A model generated the notes under the pieces. The model saw only the letters and a list, made by a program, of their open reading frames with translations. It ran no database searches and was not told where the DNA came from. The position numbers and the translations under genes are program-made. From Bacillus chungangensis (GTDB lineage: Bacteria; Bacillota; Bacilli; Bacillales; Bacillaceae_C), in assembly GCF_030812995.1 (NCBI RefSeq), contig NZ_JAUSTT010000010.1, positions 62,001 to 126,000 of the forward strand: DNA of 64,000 nt. The letters are read 5' to 3'. Of this stretch, positions 1 through 7,340 are shown piece after piece (the first letter of the stretch is position 1; each line of letters starts with the position of its first letter).

Positions 1-60
1 CTTCCTAATTTGAAAAATATGGAATACAACAAAAAATAACGTGAAAAGCATTGTGTATCC

Positions 61-89
61 TTGACTATAGCTATTGTTTAGTGTATATT
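61..89 (+). promoter_or_regulatory. Sigma-A promoter of the cold-shock gene
   Basis: TTGACT at 61-66 and TATATT at 84-89 are separated by 17 bp, a good vegetative promoter. It predicts a transcript start near 96 and so a leader of about 110 nt before the ATG at 209. Long structured leaders are usual for Bacillus cold-shock mRNAs and control their translation in the cold. Confidence 0.7.
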
Positions 90-208
90 GTACCTATCAT
101 TAAGTTGAATTTATTTTCCAGTTTTTTAAAGCTGAAATATCTTCCGTTTAATGAACAATATTTTTTCTTAGCACTTTGTGCTTTTAAGATCTAGGAGGAT
201 TAAGAAAT

Positions 209-415
209 ATGCAAAACGGTAAAGTAAAATGGTTTAACAATGAAAAAGGTTACGGATTTATTGAAGTTGAAGGCGGAGACGATGTATTCGTACACTTTAC
301 TGCTATCCAAGGTGAAGGCTTCAAAACGTTAGAAGAAGGCGAATCAGTAACTTTTGAAATTGTTGAAGGAAACCGTGGTCCACAAGCTGCAAATGTAGAG
401 AAAAATCCACAATAA
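209..415 (+). CDS. cspD: Cold-shock protein (CspB/CspD family)
   Basis: Single-stranded nucleic-acid-binding cold-shock domain protein of 68 residues, the normal family size. RNP1 (KGYGFI, residues 14-19) and RNP2 (VFVHF, residues 26-30) are intact, with the basic KVKWFN start that places aromatic residues on the RNA-binding face. Such proteins act as cytoplasmic RNA chaperones in cold and stationary phase. AGGAGG at 193-198 fixes the start. It is monocistronic, between its own promoter at 61-89 and a terminator at 435-465. The cspD symbol rests on its position beside the ypdP/ypeP genes; cspB or cspC paralogues cannot be excluded from sequence alone. Confidence 0.93.
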   Translation: MQNGKVKWFNNEKGYGFIEVEGGDDVFVHFTAIQGEGFKTLEEGESVTFEIVEGNRGPQAANVEKNPQ

Positions 416-434
416 TAATAATGATAAAATGCGC

Positions 435-465
435 AAGGCTGATGTGTGAACGTCAGCCTTTTTGT
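435..465 (+). terminator. Intrinsic terminator of cspD
   Basis: An 11-bp stem (435-445 with 450-460, one G-T pair) with a 4-nt loop is followed by a T-rich run. Confidence 0.8.
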
Positions 466-530
466 TGTTCCCCCATCTCCTCTCCTCCATTCTCATTCTC
501 ACTTTATTTTTTTATTTATCTTATCTAGGG

Positions 531-559
531 TTGTTCAATAAAGCTTTGACCGCTATAAT
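531..559 (+). promoter_or_regulatory. Sigma-A promoter of the queuosine-precursor transporter
   Basis: TTGTTC at 531-536 and a perfect TATAAT at 554-559 are 17 bp apart. The predicted start near 566 places the preQ1-I aptamer within the first 60 nt of the message. Confidence 0.65.
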
Positions 560-585
560 GGACATTGTCAATTTCATAAATCCTT

Positions 586-627
586 ACGCGGTTCGAGAAC
601 TCCCGCGTTATCAAAACTACAGGAGGA
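586..627 (+). promoter_or_regulatory. preQ1-I riboswitch, translational type
   Basis: Stem P1 is ACGCGG (586-591) with CCGCGT (603-608). The loop GTTCGAGAACTCCC is followed by the A-rich tail TTATCAAAACTACAGGAGG. This matches the preQ1 class I aptamer layout: short hairpin, C-rich loop end, then an A-rich strand that folds back into a pseudoknot. The pseudoknot strand runs straight into AGGAGG at 621-626, so ligand binding should hide the ribosome binding site, as in the thermophile translational switches. The downstream gene belongs to the queuosine-precursor transporter family, which independently supports the call. Confidence 0.85.
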
Positions 628-632
628 AACAA

Positions 633-1307
633 ATGTTTAATGAATGGTTTGGTCTTATTTTTGTTTTAGTCAACTTCATTATTGTATTGGCAATGTATCG
701 CATTTTTGGAAAGACAGGCCTTTTTGTTTGGATTGGTTTTTCGACCGTGATTGCAAATTTGCAAGTAGTAAAAACAATCGAAATCTTTGGCTTAACTGCT
801 ACGTTAGGAAATGCGATGTATGGAACAGCTTTTCTCGTTACCGATATTATTAATGAACGATATGGGAAGGAAGAAGCTAAAAAAGCAGTATGGATTGGTT
901 TTTTTACGTTGCTCACGATGACGCTTCTTATGCAAATGGCGCTCGTATTTGAACCAGGTCCTGATGATAAAGCCCAAGAATCGTTAGAAACAATCTTTAA
1001 TATGATTCCAAGAATTGCTGCCGGCAGCTTACTTGCTTACCTTTTAGGACAATTTGCAGATGTTCATATTTTTTCCTATTTAAGAAAAAAATTCCCTAAA
1101 GATTCACACTTTTGGATTCGCAATAATGGCAGTACGATGATTAGTCAATTATTGGATACATTCATTTTTACTTCAGTAGCATTTATCGGTCAATTTCCTG
1201 CACCAATTTGGTTTGAAATTTTCCTGACCACGTATCTACTGAAGTTTCTTGTTGCAGTGATTGATACACCATTTTTCTATCTTGCTAAAAAATTTCCAGA
1301 AAAATAA
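633..1307 (+). CDS. ypdP: Queuosine precursor transporter (YhhQ/VUT family)
   Basis: Integral membrane protein of 224 residues with about six hydrophobic segments. The family motifs of the YhhQ (formerly DUF165) transporters are visible: an early N-L-Q-V-V-K-T stretch, the segment G-T-A-F-L-V-T-D-I-I-N-E-R-Y-G, and a late helix with I-S-Q-L-L-D-T. Family members import queuosine precursors such as preQ0 or preQ1. The reading frame stays open upstream to 462, but AGGAGG at 621-626 places the start at ATG 633, just after a preQ1-I riboswitch. Gene and switch together argue for import that shuts off when preQ1 is plentiful. No queuosine synthesis genes lie in the window. Confidence 0.9.
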   Translation: MFNEWFGLIFVLVNFIIVLAMYRIFGKTGLFVWIGFSTVIANLQVVKTIEIFGLTATLGNAMYGTAFLVTDIINERYGKEEAKKAVWIGFFTLLTMTLLMQMALVFEPGPDDKAQESLETIFNMIPRIAAGSLLAYLLGQFADVHIFSYLRKKFPKDSHFWIRNNGSTMISQLLDTFIFTSVAFIGQFPAPIWFEIFLTTYLLKFLVAVIDTPFFYLAKKFPEK

Positions 1308-1320
1308 TGGCTGCCTTACA

Positions 1321-1357
1321 GGGGAGATTCGTTATTGCAGCATTTGCAAACTCCCCT
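1321..1357 (+). terminator. Probable hairpin terminator after ypdP
   Basis: GGGGAG (1321-1326) pairs with CTCCCC (1351-1356), with an inner TTGCA/TGCAA pair. The T run that follows is weak and offset, so termination is only probable. Confidence 0.4.
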
Positions 1358-1413
1358 CCTCAAGTTTTTAACTATTTTTATATAAAGGCTGTTTTATTTG
1401 AAGGGGGTACAAA

Positions 1414-1806
1414 ATGATTGAACTGTATATTGATGGGGCTAGTGCTGGCGACTCTGGCTGGAGTGGGGCAGGTATTTTCCTGAAAATACATGGCAGCGTG
1501 AAACAATATGCTATTCCAATTGGCTTGAAGGACAATCATGAGGCTGAATACATTGCACTTATTAAAGGGCTTCAAATATGTTTGGAGCAAAAGATAACGT
1601 CCGTTTCTGTCCGCACTGATTCTCAAGCAGTTGTCAGTGCAATTGAAAAAGAATATGCAAAAAATGAAAAATATCGCTTGCTTTTAGATGAGGCACTGGC
1701 ATTATCTAAACAGTTCGATTTATTTTTTATCAAGTGGATTCCAAGCAAACAAAATAAAAATGCTGATGCCTTAGCAAAGAAAGCCATTATGTTAAATGAT
1801 TATTAG
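1414..1806 (+). CDS. ypeP: RNase HI-like protein YpeP
   Basis: Ribonuclease HI fold protein of 130 residues. The expected acidic residues can be placed: Asp7 in Y-I-D-G-A, Glu48 in N-H-E-A-E-Y, Asp70 in R-T-D-S-Q and a late Asp in N-A-D-A-L-A. It lacks the basic handle of Escherichia coli RnhA and belongs with the short YpeP/reverse-transcriptase-like group. It may cut RNA in RNA-DNA hybrids, but B. subtilis paralogues are reported to have weak or no activity, so catalysis is not assured. A GGGGG-type ribosome site precedes ATG 1414. It is on the same strand as ypdP, about 105 bp downstream. Confidence 0.85.
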   Translation: MIELYIDGASAGDSGWSGAGIFLKIHGSVKQYAIPIGLKDNHEAEYIALIKGLQICLEQKITSVSVRTDSQAVVSAIEKEYAKNEKYRLLLDEALALSKQFDLFFIKWIPSKQNKNADALAKKAIMLNDY

Positions 1807-1836
1807 ATGCATGAAATACCGAAAAAATCGTCATTC

Positions 1837-1860
1837 TTCCGTCAGTACAAGCTGACGGAA
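1837..1860. terminator. Convergent inverted repeat between ypeP and the next gene
   Basis: TTCCGTCAG (1837-1845) and CTGACGGAA (1852-1860) form a 9-bp stem with a 6-nt loop between two convergent genes. On the minus strand a T-rich stretch (TTTTTT) follows about 10 nt later. It probably ends transcription in one or both directions. Confidence 0.5.
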
Positions 1861-1908
1861 GTAATAATTACTCAACTTGACATCAACTAGATACGAACCC
1901 GCTTAAAA

Positions 1909-2187
1909 CTAAATAGCTAGCCCAATCTCTTTTACAAAATGATAAGCTTCTTTACGGCTATTAATCTTTTTTTCTTTTATTGCTTCTAAGAGTGAAAGAT
2001 AAAAACTGCCGTCAAATTTTATTTGACTTTTTAAAGTAAACTCGATTGCAATGATGATAAGGTGATCTGGCAATTCCGTATATCGTTTTCCAAAATAAAT
2101 AAAAGCAATTACATCCTCTTGAAACTTAAAGCCTTTGTCCTCTAAAAATATTAAAAAGTCTTCCAGACTATTAGTGGTTTTCAACAT
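1909..2187 (-). CDS. Small conserved protein, resembles DUF6123
   Basis: Ninety-two residues, no signal peptide, mixed charged and aromatic, predicted mainly helical. From memory it resembles the short Bacillaceae DUF6123 family found next to ypcP; I cannot confirm this without a search. The start is supported by GGAGAGAG three bases before the ATG. It lies about 100 bp downstream of ypcP on the same strand and may be cotranscribed with it. No catalytic motif is evident and no function is proposed. Confidence 0.6.
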   Translation of the reverse strand: MLKTTNSLEDFLIFLEDKGFKFQEDVIAFIYFGKRYTELPDHLIIIAIEFTLKSQIKFDGSFYLSLLEAIKEKKINSRKEAYHFVKEIGLAI

Positions 2188-2289
2188 CTACTCTCTCCAT
2201 TTGATGATAGTCCATTACAAACTCAGCATATATGATCATTAGTCTGCAAATGAGATTGTATAGCAGACGTTTATAGTCATTTCTTATAG

Positions 2290-3159
2290 CTAGCTGATTT
2301 GTGCGAATAAATGATGAAATTCAAGTTTCTCAAACTGCTGCTGCATTTTCTGTTTATTAATTGTTATTTTACAATCAGCTAAATTTAATTGAATTGGTAC
2401 GTCACAGCGTATCTCTGCTAATTGCAATGATAGTTGGAGCATATCAAAATGTGCCTCTATCTTATGGCGAATTCCTTTAGGGAGGGATGAAAGATTTGCT
2501 AAAATGTTATCAACCGTATCATACTCATACAATAATTTCAATGCTGTTTTTTCTCCAATTCCTTTAACACCTGGATAACAATCACTCGCATCACCCATTA
2601 GACCTTTTAAATCAATGATTTGCCGTGGTCTCAATCGTTTTTCTTGATATAATTTCTCCGGAGTATACACCTTGTAATGAGACATTCCTCTTTTCATAAG
2701 AATCGATTCCGTTCGCTCGTTAATTAATTGCAAGCTATCGGCGTCTCCAGTTAAAATTTGTATGTAAATCTTATCACTACACATCCGAACAAGTGTACCG
2801 ATACAATCGTCAGCCTCAAACCCTTCCATACCGACATTAGGAATATCAAGACTTGCAACGACATCTTTGACAAGCTCAAATTGTGGCACTAACTCAGGTG
2901 GTGGAGCCATTCTATTAGCCTTATATTCGCTATAAAGGTCATTTCGAAACGTTTTATTCCCCATATCCCAACAGCATAGTAAATGTGTTGGCTTAAATGT
3001 ATTCATTGCATCCCATAAATATTTAATAAATCCATACACAGCATTAGTCGGAAGTCCTGATCTTGTTTTCATGATATAGCCCCGGGATGCTGTAGCGTAA
3101 AAACCTCTGAATAATAATGACATTCCATCTACAATCATGAGAGATTGCTTATTATCCAT
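2290..3159 (-). CDS. ypcP: 5'-3' exonuclease YpcP (DNA polymerase I 5'-nuclease type)
   Basis: Stand-alone 5'-nuclease domain of 289 residues, as in DNA polymerase I N-termini and flap endonucleases. Metal-binding acids are visible: Asp11 in I-V-D-G, the cluster E-A-D-D in the middle, G-D-A-D-S, and D-A-S-D-C. The helix-three-turn-helix DNA-binding element is V-K-G-I-G-E-K-T-A. Such enzymes remove RNA primers and flaps; in B. subtilis YpcP backs up DNA polymerase I in Okazaki fragment maturation. A TTGGAG site lies 8 nt before the ATG. The small acid-soluble protein gene sspL, often nearby in B. subtilis, is not seen here. Confidence 0.92.
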   Translation of the reverse strand: MDNKQSLMIVDGMSLLFRGFYATASRGYIMKTRSGLPTNAVYGFIKYLWDAMNTFKPTHLLCCWDMGNKTFRNDLYSEYKANRMAPPPELVPQFELVKDVVASLDIPNVGMEGFEADDCIGTLVRMCSDKIYIQILTGDADSLQLINERTESILMKRGMSHYKVYTPEKLYQEKRLRPRQIIDLKGLMGDASDCYPGVKGIGEKTALKLLYEYDTVDNILANLSSLPKGIRHKIEAHFDMLQLSLQLAEIRCDVPIQLNLADCKITINKQKMQQQFEKLEFHHLFAQIS

Positions 3160-3404
3160 CTTAACAACTCCAATCTATTTCACCTTATTATAGCAGATCT
3201 AGCATCATTTTGTACGATCATGTATTTGGTCGACGAATCGAAAGAGATTTATAACAATACACTATCTTTGCTGCAGAAAGAGGAATCTGATTATATGTTA
3301 CGGGAGCCCCCTTCCAGTAACGACCTAGAAAAAGGAAATCATTTTTTCTTCATATGATAAGAATTTTTAAATCCTACAGTCTAGAATATCATTCGGATAA
3401 TTGA

Positions 3405-3468
3405 ATTTCGTGCCCGTCTCTTACGCTTGAAGCGATCGTCTTGACTTGCCAATTAGACGTGGGATAAA
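3405..3468 (+). repeat. Right-end fragment of the ATAAA-bounded dispersed repeat
   Basis: The segment ending CTTGACTTGCCAATTAGACG then TGGGATAAA matches the right end of the full copies, for example 5090-5120. The left part is missing. It lies directly upstream of the first cassette of the tandem array. Confidence 0.65.
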
Positions 3469-3528
3469 TGGCTGCTAAGTTTTAGTATTCTATTAAAAAT
3501 ATGCGAACTTCCTAAGATAAGAGCGTAA

Positions 3529-3556
3529 ACAGTTTGTTCGATCCTTCCATATAGTA
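3529..3556 (+). promoter_or_regulatory. Sigma-K-type promoter, array unit 1
   Basis: AC at 3529-3530, 17 bp, then CATATAGTA at 3548-3556 fits the sigma-K consensus (AC, 16-17 bp, CATANNNTA). It lies 31 bp before gene A, and the same block recurs in all five units. Confidence 0.7.
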
Positions 3557-3586
3557 AAAAGAAGATAAGGAGAAGGAGGTGATGGT

Positions 3587-3946
3587 ATGGTTAAAAAATC
3601 ATATAACAACGAAAAAGAGAGCTTTAATATTAATCTAAATGGAAAGCCTTTCGACAAAGATTCTAAACTCAGCAAAGAAGAAATGAATGAGTTGCTTACT
3701 CAGTTGAATCACGGACTCGGAAAAATGATGAACAAAATGGGTGTCAATTTACATCAGGTGATACAAGATACGAATAATCACTTGATGGAAAAAAATAGCG
3801 CTGACAAAGTAAAATTTAAAGCAGCAAAGGATCGTCCGGTAGTAGAAACCTTAAAACAAGATGGGAAAATGAAGGTTAAGTTGGATGGTGAAACATTATT
3901 AGACATTGATCTATCCAATGTAGACGCCCTAGAAAACGATCATTAA
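3587..3946 (+). CDS. Cassette protein A, unit 1 (unknown family)
   Basis: I do not recognise this 119-residue acidic, soluble-looking protein. Residues 1-28 are Asn/Lys-rich and polar. Residues 29-60 are predicted helical (K-E-E-M-N-E-L-L, then L-G-K-M-M-N-K-M). Residues 83-111 form the best conserved block of the family (RPVVETLKQDGKMKV, then LDGETLLDIDLS), likely beta strands. There is no signal peptide or membrane segment. AAGGAGGTGAT sits just before the start. The sigma-K-type promoter implies mother-cell synthesis late in sporulation, so a spore outer-layer role is inferred, not shown. Confidence 0.8.
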   Translation: MVKKSYNNEKESFNINLNGKPFDKDSKLSKEEMNELLTQLNHGLGKMMNKMGVNLHQVIQDTNNHLMEKNSADKVKFKAAKDRPVVETLKQDGKMKVKLDGETLLDIDLSNVDALENDH

Positions 3947-4033
3947 AAAACAAACGAATCGTCTCGTACAAATGCCAAAGCAGAAAATAGCATTCATTCA
4001 TAAACTATTACTATCTAAGGAGGTGAAAGAATA

Positions 4034-4390
4034 ATGAATTACTATGACGAACAATGGGAAGATTTCCATCATCATAAAAAAGGCAAAGACGATTGCAATA
4101 AGCATAGACGTAGAAAAGAAGATAATGATAATAACGTTGTTAATGCAGAACAAAACAATACAAATACTACAAATCAATATGCTTTTGCGGAAGCAAATGG
4201 CGGCAATGCAACTGCTACCTTTACTGCAGAAGCATTTGCAGCAGGAAGAATTGTGAACGTCGCTGTTGGTGGTGATGCTGACGCTGTTGCTGTAAATAGA
4301 AACAAAACTTGTCAAAGCAACAACGCTCAAAGCGGTGATGACAATAATGCTGAATCATGTGTCAAAAAAGAAGAAAAGAAAAAATGCTAA
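4034..4390 (+). CDS. Cassette protein B, unit 1 (unknown family)
   Basis: A 118-residue protein of an unrecognised family. Residues 1-32 are His/Lys/Asp-rich (W-E-D-F-H-H-H-K-K). Residues 38-100 are a low-complexity Asn/Ala/Gly core with two related segments, AEANGGNATA near 52-61 and VAVGGDADAVAV near 77-88, whose alternating pattern suggests beta strands. Cysteines fall at 21, 93, 109 and 118; the last is unique to this copy. The tail is lysine-rich. AAGGAGGTGAAAG precedes the ATG, 87 bp after gene A. A structural surface-layer role in the spore is inferred from the promoter and composition. Confidence 0.8.
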   Translation: MNYYDEQWEDFHHHKKGKDDCNKHRRRKEDNDNNVVNAEQNNTNTTNQYAFAEANGGNATATFTAEAFAAGRIVNVAVGGDADAVAVNRNKTCQSNNAQSGDDNNAESCVKKEEKKKC

Positions 4391-4429
4391 ATCATGTATC
4401 AATAAAGAAAAAATAATGTAAATGAAACG

Positions 4430-4685
4430 TCCAAATGATCGTTAGAAAATACACCAACACCATCTCATTATACCAGTCACCCAAGGAGCTATAGGTGGAC
4501 GTGCAATCAGCCACATTTATTTATGTTTGCTAACGATGCTCGTTTATACCTTCATCCTTCATCTCTTGAATCGTGATAAAAAAGGAGAAACCGTCTTATT
4601 GAACGGTTTCTCCTCTCTACACACTGCAGACAACAATGAAAGAAAAACAGGCTATCGAAAATCTTTCCTAGATGTATTGAACTAA
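4430..4685 (+). pseudogene. Degraded cassette gene C, unit 1
   Basis: Aligned by eye with intact gene C at 7786, this stretch keeps clear segments: caccaacaccatct, the GGTGGACGTGCAATCAG region, CTCGTTTATACCTTC, ATCTCTTGAATCGTGAT, and TATCGAAAATCTTTCCTAGA near the end. The start region is missing and several deletions break the frame. The lesions around 4462-4492 resemble those in unit 2, so decay seems to predate the unit 1/unit 2 duplication. Confidence 0.75.
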
Positions 4686-4731
4686 TGAAATAACTAAAAA
4701 TAAATAACAAACTTACTCCTTAATAAAAATT

Positions 4732-4762
4732 CCCCACCTATGAGATCACATATTAGGCGGGG
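4732..4762 (+). terminator. Terminator hairpin, array unit 1
   Basis: CCCCACCTA (4732-4740) pairs with TAGGCGGGG (4754-4762) with one mismatch. Equivalent hairpins close every unit of the array. Confidence 0.6.
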
Positions 4763-4870
4763 ATTGTTCACGTTTATGAGAGAGTATATAGAGTGTAACA
4801 TCTTCTAATTAGCTGCCGTCCTAAAGTAGATAAGCTAAATGATAGGGTGTTGACTTCTTCATGACCATTA

Positions 4871-5120
4871 ATAAAGTGAAACTTCCATCAGTGGGGAGGG
4901 TTCTCTTATCCCCCACTGATAAGAAGTAGAATAAGATCGCAACATCCTCGAAAAAGAAGAGCACTTTTTCTTCGTGCGATGTTGATTCAAGAAACTTTCC
5001 TTATCCTGTCGGCCTGAACCAATCGGACATTTGACTTTCAGTTATCCCACACCTAGCGCTTCTGATTCCTCTTACTCCCCGAAGTGGGGGTCTTGACTCG
5101 CTAGTTAGATATGGGATAAA
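4871..5120 (+). repeat. ATAAA-bounded dispersed repeat, full copy
   Basis: A 250-bp copy beginning ATAAAGTGAAACTTCC and ending GTTAGATATGGGATAAA. The left end forms a perfect 10-bp hairpin, ATCAGTGGGG with CCCCACTGAT. The right half holds a C-run/G-run hairpin. The internal landmarks AACCAATCGGACATTTG and CTTCGTGCGATG recur in other copies. It lies between array units 1 and 2. Confidence 0.85.
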
Positions 5121-5256
5121 TAAAGCTAATATCGTCATCGGATTATCCTAATACGTTCTTTTAGGTGAAAGACGAAAGTGGATTTTCTTACAATTCTTAT
5201 CTTTTCTTTACCTAGAATTCATTAAAATATGCGAACTTCCTAAGATAAGAGCGTAA

Positions 5257-5284
5257 ACAGTATGTTTGATCCTTCCATATAGTA
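5257..5284 (+). promoter_or_regulatory. Sigma-K-type promoter, array unit 2
   Basis: AC at 5257-5258, 17 bp, CATATAGTA at 5276-5284, 25 bp before the unit 2 gene A start at 5309. Confidence 0.7.
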
Positions 5285-5308
5285 AAAAGAAGATAAGGAG
5301 GTGAAGGT

Positions 5309-5674
5309 ATGGTTAAAAAATCAAATAACAACGAGAATGAGAACTTTAATATTAATCTAAATGGAAAGTCTTTCGACAAAGACTCTAACCTTAGCAATGA
5401 ACAAATGAATAATATGTTTGGCAAGCTGAATTACGGATTGGAAAAAATGATGAACAAAATGGGCGGAAATTTACATCAGGTGATGCAAGATGCGAATACC
5501 AATCACTTGATGGATAAAAATAGCGCTGACATAGCAAACTTAAAAAAAATAGCAAAGGATCGTCCGGTGGTAGAAACCTTAAAACAAGATGGGAAAATTA
5601 AAGTTAATTTTGATGGAGAAACATTATTAGACCTTGATTTATCCAATGTAGAATCCCAAGATAATGATGATTAA
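5309..5674 (+). CDS. Cassette protein A, unit 2 (unknown family)
   Basis: A 121-residue paralogue of the unit 1 A protein, same three-part layout: polar N-terminus, helical middle and the conserved C-terminal RPVVETLKQDGKIKV block. The middle differs most, with Q-M-N-N-M-F-G-K replacing the usual M-N-E-L-L-x-Q, and there is a short insertion (D-A-N-T-N-H) near residue 64. Preceded by AAGGAGGTGAAGG. Function unknown; late sporulation expression is inferred from the promoter. Confidence 0.8.
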   Translation: MVKKSNNNENENFNINLNGKSFDKDSNLSNEQMNNMFGKLNYGLEKMMNKMGGNLHQVMQDANTNHLMDKNSADIANLKKIAKDRPVVETLKQDGKIKVNFDGETLLDLDLSNVESQDNDD

Positions 5675-5760
5675 AAAACAAACGAATCGTCTCGTACAAA
5701 TGCCAAAGCAGAAAATAACATTCATTCATAAACTATTATTAACTAAGGAGGTGAAGAATA

Positions 5761-6114
5761 ATGAATTACTATGACGAACATTGGGAAGATTTCCATCATC
5801 ATAAAAAAGGCAAAGACGATTGCGTTAAGCATCGACGTAGAAAAAAAGATAATGATAATAACATGGTTGATGCAAATCAAAACAATACAAACACTACGAA
5901 TCAATATGCTTTTGCGGAAGCAAATGGCGGTAATGCAGATGCTACCATTAATGCCGCTATGTTTGCAGCAGAAAGAATTGTGAACGTCGCTGTCGGTGGT
6001 GATGCTAACGCTGTTGCCGTAAACAGAAACAAAACTTGTCAAAGCAACAACGCTCAAAGCGGTAATGACAATGATTCTCAATCATGTGTCAACAAAGATA
6101 AGAAGAAAAAATAA
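5761..6114 (+). CDS. Cassette protein B, unit 2 (unknown family)
   Basis: A 117-residue paralogue of unit 1 B. The charged N-terminus keeps one cysteine (residue 21). The core Q-N-N-T-N-T-T-N-Q-Y and the two GG-x-A-D/N-A segments are intact, and two conserved cysteines lie in the last third (K-T-C-Q and S-C-V). It ends in a lysine run. AAGGAGGTGAAGA precedes the ATG, 86 bp after gene A. Unknown function, probably a mother-cell protein of the spore outer layers. Confidence 0.8.
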   Translation: MNYYDEHWEDFHHHKKGKDDCVKHRRRKKDNDNNMVDANQNNTNTTNQYAFAEANGGNADATINAAMFAAERIVNVAVGGDANAVAVNRNKTCQSNNAQSGNDNDSQSCVNKDKKKK

Positions 6115-6145
6115 TATAAATGAAAACGTTCAAATGATAGTTAAA

Positions 6146-6390
6146 AATATACCACACCACCTCATCATACCAGTCACCTAAAGAGCTATGTGTGGATGTG
6201 TAATCAGCCACATTTATGTGGGATAACGATGCTCGTCAATACCTTACTCCTTCATCTCTTGGATCGTGTAAACGTAATAGAAAAGGAGAAACCGTCTTAT
6301 TGAACGAGTTTCTCCTCTCTACAAACTGCAGACAGCAGTGAAAGAAGAACAGGCTTATCGAAAATCTTTCCTGGATGCAGTGAACTGATG
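6146..6390 (+). pseudogene. Degraded cassette gene C, unit 2
   Basis: Remnants of gene C are readable (CAGCCACATTTATG, ATCTCTTGGATCGTG, TATCGAAAATCTTTCCTGGATGC) but the start is gone and frames shift repeatedly. The segment around TCATCATACCAGTCACCTAAAGAGC resembles the unit 1 remnant far more than intact copies. Confidence 0.75.
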
Positions 6391-6431
6391 AAATGACTAA
6401 AAATAAATAACAAACTTACTCCTTTATAAAA

Positions 6432-6469
6432 ACTCCCTACCTATGAGATCGCACATTTTGGTGGGGAGT
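6432..6469 (+). terminator. Terminator hairpin, array unit 2
   Basis: ACTCCCTACC (6432-6441) pairs imperfectly with GGTGGGGAGT (6460-6469), followed by TTTTC. It corresponds to the hairpins ending the other units. Confidence 0.55.
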
Positions 6470-6492
6470 TTTCACGTTTATATGAAAATATG

Positions 6493-6650
6493 ATAAAGTG
6501 AAACTTCCATGAGTGGGGGTTTTCTCTCATCCCCACTCATGGTTAGTTGAACCAATCGGACATTTGACTTTCAGTTATCCCCCACCCAGCGCTTCTGATT
6601 CCTCTTACTCTTGAGGTGGGGGTCTTACTGCTAGTTAGATGTGGGATAAA
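6493..6650 (+). repeat. ATAAA-bounded dispersed repeat, internally deleted copy
   Basis: A 158-bp copy with both ends intact (ATAAAGTGAAACTTCC and GATGTGGGATAAA) but missing the middle section with CTTCGTGCGATG. It keeps the left hairpin CCATGAGTGGGG/CCCCACTCATGG. It lies between array units 2 and 3. Confidence 0.85.
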
Positions 6651-6839
6651 GTCTTCAAATTTTATAACTAGCCTGCCATTCTATGGAATAAACAAACTAT
6701 TCATAGAGGGATAACTTCTTCATCTAATTATCCAAATACGTTTTTTTGAACAAAGACGACAGTGGATTTTCTACAATGCTTATCGTTTCTTACCTAGAAT
6801 TCTATTAAAATATGCGAATTCCCTAAGATAAGAGCGTAA

Positions 6840-6866
6840 ACAGTTTGTTTATCATTCCATATAGTA
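6840..6866 (+). promoter_or_regulatory. Sigma-K-type promoter, array unit 3
   Basis: AC at 6840-6841, 16 bp, CATATAGTA at 6858-6866, 27 bp before gene A at 6893. This is the only unit with a 16-bp spacer. Confidence 0.65.
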
Positions 6867-6892
6867 TAGAGAAAATAAGGAGGTGAAGGTAA

Positions 6893-7255
6893 ATGGTAAA
6901 AAAATCGAATCATAACGAGAATGAGGACATTAATATGAATATAAATGGAAAATCTTATGGAAATGACTCTAACCTTAGCAAAGAACAAATGAATGAGCTG
7001 CTTAGTCAGCTGAATCACGGACTAGGAAAAATGATGAACAAAATGGGCGGCAATTTACATCAAGTGATGCAAGAAAATTCCAATAATTCGATGGGGAAAA
7101 ATGGTGATGACAAAGCAAACTTAAAAAATGAAGTAAATAATCGTCCGGTAGTAGAAACGTTAAAACAAAATGGGAAAATTAAAGTGAATTTGGATGGAGA
7201 AACATTATTAGACCTTGATTTATCCAATGTAGAACCTCAAGAAAACGATCATTAA
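6893..7255 (+). CDS. Cassette protein A, unit 3 (unknown family)
   Basis: A 120-residue member of the A family with a Met/Asn-rich N-terminus (D-I-N-M-N-I-N-G-K-S). The helical middle M-N-E-L-L-S-Q-L-N-H-G-L-G-K and the C-terminal block R-P-V-V-E-T-L-K-Q-N-G-K-I-K-V are intact. Unit 3 is the first in which all three genes look functional, so it may be the best reference copy of the cassette. Preceded by AAGGAGGTGAAGG. Confidence 0.8.
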   Translation: MVKKSNHNENEDINMNINGKSYGNDSNLSKEQMNELLSQLNHGLGKMMNKMGGNLHQVMQENSNNSMGKNGDDKANLKNEVNNRPVVETLKQNGKIKVNLDGETLLDLDLSNVEPQENDH

Positions 7256-7340
7256 AAAACAAACGAATCGTCCCGTACAGTGCCAAAGCAGAAAATAACA
7301 TTTATTCATCATCTATTAATATCTAAGGAGATGTAAAATA

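Noticed and set aside
462-632. N-terminal extension of the ypdP reading frame
   Set aside because: It crosses the cspD terminator, promoter and preQ1 aptamer; AGGAGG before ATG 633 marks the start.
3145-3357. 70-codon plus-strand frame overlapping the ypcP start
   Set aside because: No ribosome site, it overlaps the ypcP 5' end, and composition is not protein-like.
2188-3586. sspL spore protein gene expected near ypcP
   Set aside because: No short frame with small acid-soluble protein character could be found here.
5675-5760. Second sigma-K promoter between genes A and B
   Set aside because: CATAAACTA occurs in unit 2 but AC is missing at -35 and the match is not kept in units 4 and 5.
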